The notes beneath the pieces are model-generated. The model saw only the letters and a program-made list of their open reading frames with translations, was not told the origin of the DNA and did no database searches. From an uncultured Bacteroidota bacterium (GTDB taxonomy: Bacteria; Bacteroidota; Bacteroidia; Chitinophagales; Chitinophagaceae), in NCBI GenBank assembly GCA_903905685.1, contig CAIVHI010000219.1, forward strand, positions 1-8,997: a DNA stretch of 8,997 nucleotides. The letters are read 5' to 3'. Position numbers and translations under genes: made by a program. Below, in pieces: positions 7,901 to 8,997 of this stretch. The stretch's first letter is position 1. Each line of letters starts with the position of its first letter.

Positions 7901-8000
7901 GCATCAACACCTGCGCCTGTGCTTTGAAACACAAAACGAGGAACACAGCCCAAAGCAGGACGCGTTGTCGTGTTCCGTTTTGTTTTTCCAACAGCATCAT
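4908..8000 (-). CDS. Large exported tetratricopeptide repeat (TPR) protein
   Basis: The protein has 1030 residues. Residues 1-29 form a signal peptide (basic start, hydrophobic 13-25, 'KAQA' before a likely cleavage at Q30), with no lipobox, so a periplasmic location is expected. The rest is almost entirely TPR-type helical hairpins. Clear units include about 155-185 ('AKFELAYCYFNNKQFDKAEP'), 263-292, 445-472 ('LFRKGDYEEADKYFAQS'), 483-510, 530-556, 675-706 ('GFIYQQTNDNAKATAAYRK'), 750-779, 786-815, 896-925, 933-960 and 970-998. The C-terminus is highly charged ('EKAKSKLRDE'). Such arrays are protein-binding scaffolds and no catalytic motif is visible. Proteins of this size and repeat style are common in Bacteroidota envelopes, but I know of no agreed function. 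Partial resemblance to YbgF/BamD-like TPRs is generic. The start (ATG 7998-8000, with a second ATG just after) lies 9 bp from the receptor stop, suggesting tight co-translation. Confidence 0.93.
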   Translation of the reverse strand: MMLLEKQNGTRQRVLLWAVFLVLCFKAQAQVLMPDVPDKRTLYLLEDQFRQQHYAVAAQTARAVMAKQSGANDPDRKAVTDFAEYYLTVASIKTAAPGWEDSAIAVMESAMPAPYKQRTAFFLAQKYFHDNKLAKAIPNYEAAGISNLSNEEIADAKFELAYCYFNNKQFDKAEPLFSSIKELKDGKYYKAGNYYYGLLAYNENNYADALASFELIRNDKLYRTVVPYYIAETSYFMGDTAKALHEALAAISPKVEKSYYDNDLHLLIAQCYFEDQKYAEAKPYFEFYYAHTDKIRKEDLYKMGYCDYRLSDWNSAIEKFKTLGNTRDSLGQTSMYLLGDCYIHVSDKPSARNAFGLCADMVFNSGQREAAMMLYSMISYDLGYDDESARQLENLLTVFPHTEYRDEAHTLLSDLLIKTHNYAEALADLKLVAKRDDEYRKAEQKAAYGYAVQLFRKGDYEEADKYFAQSLLHQIYPAYTDAAYFWRGDIAFRLRKYDDAINYSTQFIDRKGDNAATQRLSPQSTGQHAYINMGFAALELQDYNEAQGYFTKAQQAVKGDEGISRLAAVREADAVFLQKNYSKALPLYNKIIGIDTENADYAKFQKCIILGLLNRTNEKIAQLQTLIGAENPSPYEVKARYELALTYIEEDKFAPALAQLAFLTDITAADKSYAAKAYMKTGFIYQQTNDNAKATAAYRKVVTDFPASEERMAALDVLRNMFIQMNTPGEFSKLLRDAKLPSADSNSVDSAFYAAAEVRFASGNWAEAKQAFDNYLAQYPNGIFAVKAHYYRAECAFQLKKYKAALEDYKTVLAEAWNDFSENSARHAAAIAYEQKDYSGALTYYRLLRAGVQDNAAIEYALVGSMKCHYFSGNYDGAGAFADSVLDLQGVSAEGVNDALLFKAKAFYATKQLDECLPIFKQLVSSKNGETAAEARHTLGEVYLASDNLQLAEEAANNCIRESSGYDYWIVKSYITLADILIKQKDYFNARATLESIVKHTKIQELKQQSLEKLNEVNRAEKAKSKLRDE

Positions 8001-8006
8001 TTTGCG

Positions 8007-8011
8007 CCTTT
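8007..8011 (-). promoter_or_regulatory. Possible ribosome binding site of the TPR gene, overlapping the upstream stop
   Basis: On the minus strand AAAGG lies 6 bases before ATG 8000-7998 and shares bases with the TAA of the TonB receptor gene (8012-8010). This arrangement suits translational coupling. In Bacteroidota the anti-Shine-Dalgarno is reported to be largely sequestered on the ribosome, so the match may matter little. Confidence 0.35.
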
Positions 8012-8997
8012 AAAAAGACCATGTGAGATTCATACTTGGGAATAGGGGCAACTGGTAGATGACCACGTTGGTAATCCTGTTCACATAAAACACGTTTTGG
8101 CGGTCGTACACATTCGTGATGGCGAATGTGGCGTCCAAATTCGATTTTTTCGTCAACACAAACCGCCTTTTTACCGATGCGTCCATCCTGTGGTAATAAG
8201 ACAAACGTCCGCCATCTATTTGGTTGGCATAAATCACGCCCAGCGAGCCATTGGGCGTCGTTGGATTGGTATTGATGCCGTTGCCCGAAAGGTTCACGTT
8301 TTCATAAAAACCTTGGGTTTGGGTAAAGGGGAAGGGGGAGTGCATGTTGAAACGCAATGAGGCTTCCCAATTCTTCTTTTGGCCCAAGGTATAGGCGGCA
8401 ACGATGTTGGTATTGAAGCGGGTATCGAATGGTGTAGGGTAGGTCTGCTCGTTGCCGTCAGGCCCTATGCTGGTATAGGTAACGTCTTGATAGCCTAATG
8501 CAGCATACAGGTAAACCCGGTCGTAGCTGTATTTGGCTGAAAGGTCGGCACCATAGGCGGTACCCGATGCGGCAACAAATGCGGGTGCGGAGCTGTAGGT
8601 TACGTAACGGTTGATTTCGTCAACTTGGCCGAAATATTTGATCCAAGGTTCGAAATTCAACTCTACGCGCTTTACGTCCAATTCCATACCTACGACAGCA
8701 TGGTATGCAGTTTGGAGATTGGAATTGACTGCCGCTCCCTTCACATTGTTGATTTGTTGGTCGGGGCTGAGCAGAAAGCCGGTAAACAGGTTCACGATGT
8801 CTTGGTCGCTCTTCGTACTGATGATGTTTTGGGAGTAGATACCTGCCGCAGCTTTCAGGCGCAGGTTGTCCGACACATTGTATTTCATGCCCAAGCGGGG
8901 TTCGGGCGACAGTTTGTTAAGCTCCGAGTAGTATTGTACACGGATGCTGGGGTCGAAAATGAATTTGTCGTTGTAGTCTTTCCTCCAGTCCAAGAAA
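8010..8997 (-). CDS. TonB-dependent receptor, C-terminal barrel part (5' truncated)
   Basis: The frame is open to the right edge, so only the last 328 residues are seen; a TTG at 8991-8993 is in frame but is not a credible start. The visible part is outer-membrane barrel. 'PEPRLGMKYN' (about residues 32-41), followed by 'NLRLKAAAGIYSQN', is the typical extracellular-loop-to-strand region of Bacteroidota TonB receptors. Amphipathic strands and long polar loops follow, and the protein ends in aromatic 'MNLTWSF', a barrel-assembly terminus. The family takes up siderophores, vitamins or glycans using TonB energy. The plug and TonB box lie outside the window and no SusD partner is visible, so the substrate cannot be named. 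It is the first seen member of the leftward gene run; the TPR gene begins 9 bp after its stop. Confidence 0.9.
   Translation of the reverse strand, partial: FLDWRKDYNDKFIFDPSIRVQYYSELNKLSPEPRLGMKYNVSDNLRLKAAAGIYSQNIISTKSDQDIVNLFTGFLLSPDQQINNVKGAAVNSNLQTAYHAVVGMELDVKRVELNFEPWIKYFGQVDEINRYVTYSSAPAFVAASGTAYGADLSAKYSYDRVYLYAALGYQDVTYTSIGPDGNEQTYPTPFDTRFNTNIVAAYTLGQKKNWEASLRFNMHSPFPFTQTQGFYENVNLSGNGINTNPTTPNGSLGVIYANQIDGGRLSYYHRMDASVKRRFVLTKKSNLDATFAITNVYDRQNVFYVNRITNVVIYQLPLFPSMNLTWSF

Noticed and set aside
7266..8045. A 259-residue open frame on the + strand, antisense to the TPR gene.
   Set aside because: It lies opposite a convincing repeat protein with a signal peptide; its translation has no recognisable domain and is rich in Val/Gly/Arg as expected from antisense of this codon usage.
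1..8997. A defence, toxin-antitoxin, secretion or mobile system hidden in the window.
   Set aside because: All long genes are envelope or helicase proteins of familiar types; there are no transposase, integrase, nuclease, CRISPR repeat or attachment-site signals, and the helicase fragment alone is not evidence of defence.

Overview
The window looks like an ordinary chromosomal segment from a Bacteroidota bacterium, probably of the Chitinophagales/Sphingobacteriales type. GC is judged by eye at about one half. The main indications are a TonB-dependent receptor, a roughly 1000-residue secreted TPR protein, a SPOR protein with a CCDC81-type HU domain (an arrangement I know essentially only from this phylum), and a Pif1/RecD-like helicase whose 'TIHKSQGLTF' tail resembles Bacteroidota homologues. 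The DNA is almost fully coding; the longest gap is 73 bp. I found no tRNA, rRNA, CRISPR array, insertion sequence or prophage gene.

Layout. On the + strand, bases 1-735 are the 3' part of a superfamily 1 DNA helicase. It is followed by a small unrecognised ORF (771-1181) with a four-cysteine CX2CX4CX2C cluster. This ORF converges on mltG, with 6 bp between the two stop codons. Everything from 1188 to the right edge is on the - strand and reads right to left. In transcription order it is: the C-terminal half of a TonB-dependent receptor (8997-8010), a 1030-residue exported TPR protein (8000-4908), a plug-less outer-membrane beta-barrel protein (4868-3243), a membrane-anchored HU/SPOR protein (3210-2296), a hairpin (2292-2257) and mltG (2222-1188). 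Gaps between neighbours are 9, 39, 32 and 73 bp, so at least the first four genes are probably one transcription unit. mltG may be partly uncoupled by the hairpin.

How the genes may work together. Every minus-strand product is predicted to act in the cell envelope: two outer-membrane barrels, one periplasmic TPR scaffold, one inner-membrane protein whose periplasmic domain should bind peptidoglycan, and one inner-membrane enzyme that cuts nascent glycan strands. A shared role in envelope assembly or wall remodelling is an inference from co-orientation and domain content.

I see no clear new defence or mobile system. The points most worth a second look are a perfect triple heptamer repeat abutting the barrel gene's start codon, two family-typical histidines apparently replaced near the MltG C-terminus, the orphan cysteine-cluster ORF, and the HU-plus-SPOR membrane protein next to mltG.
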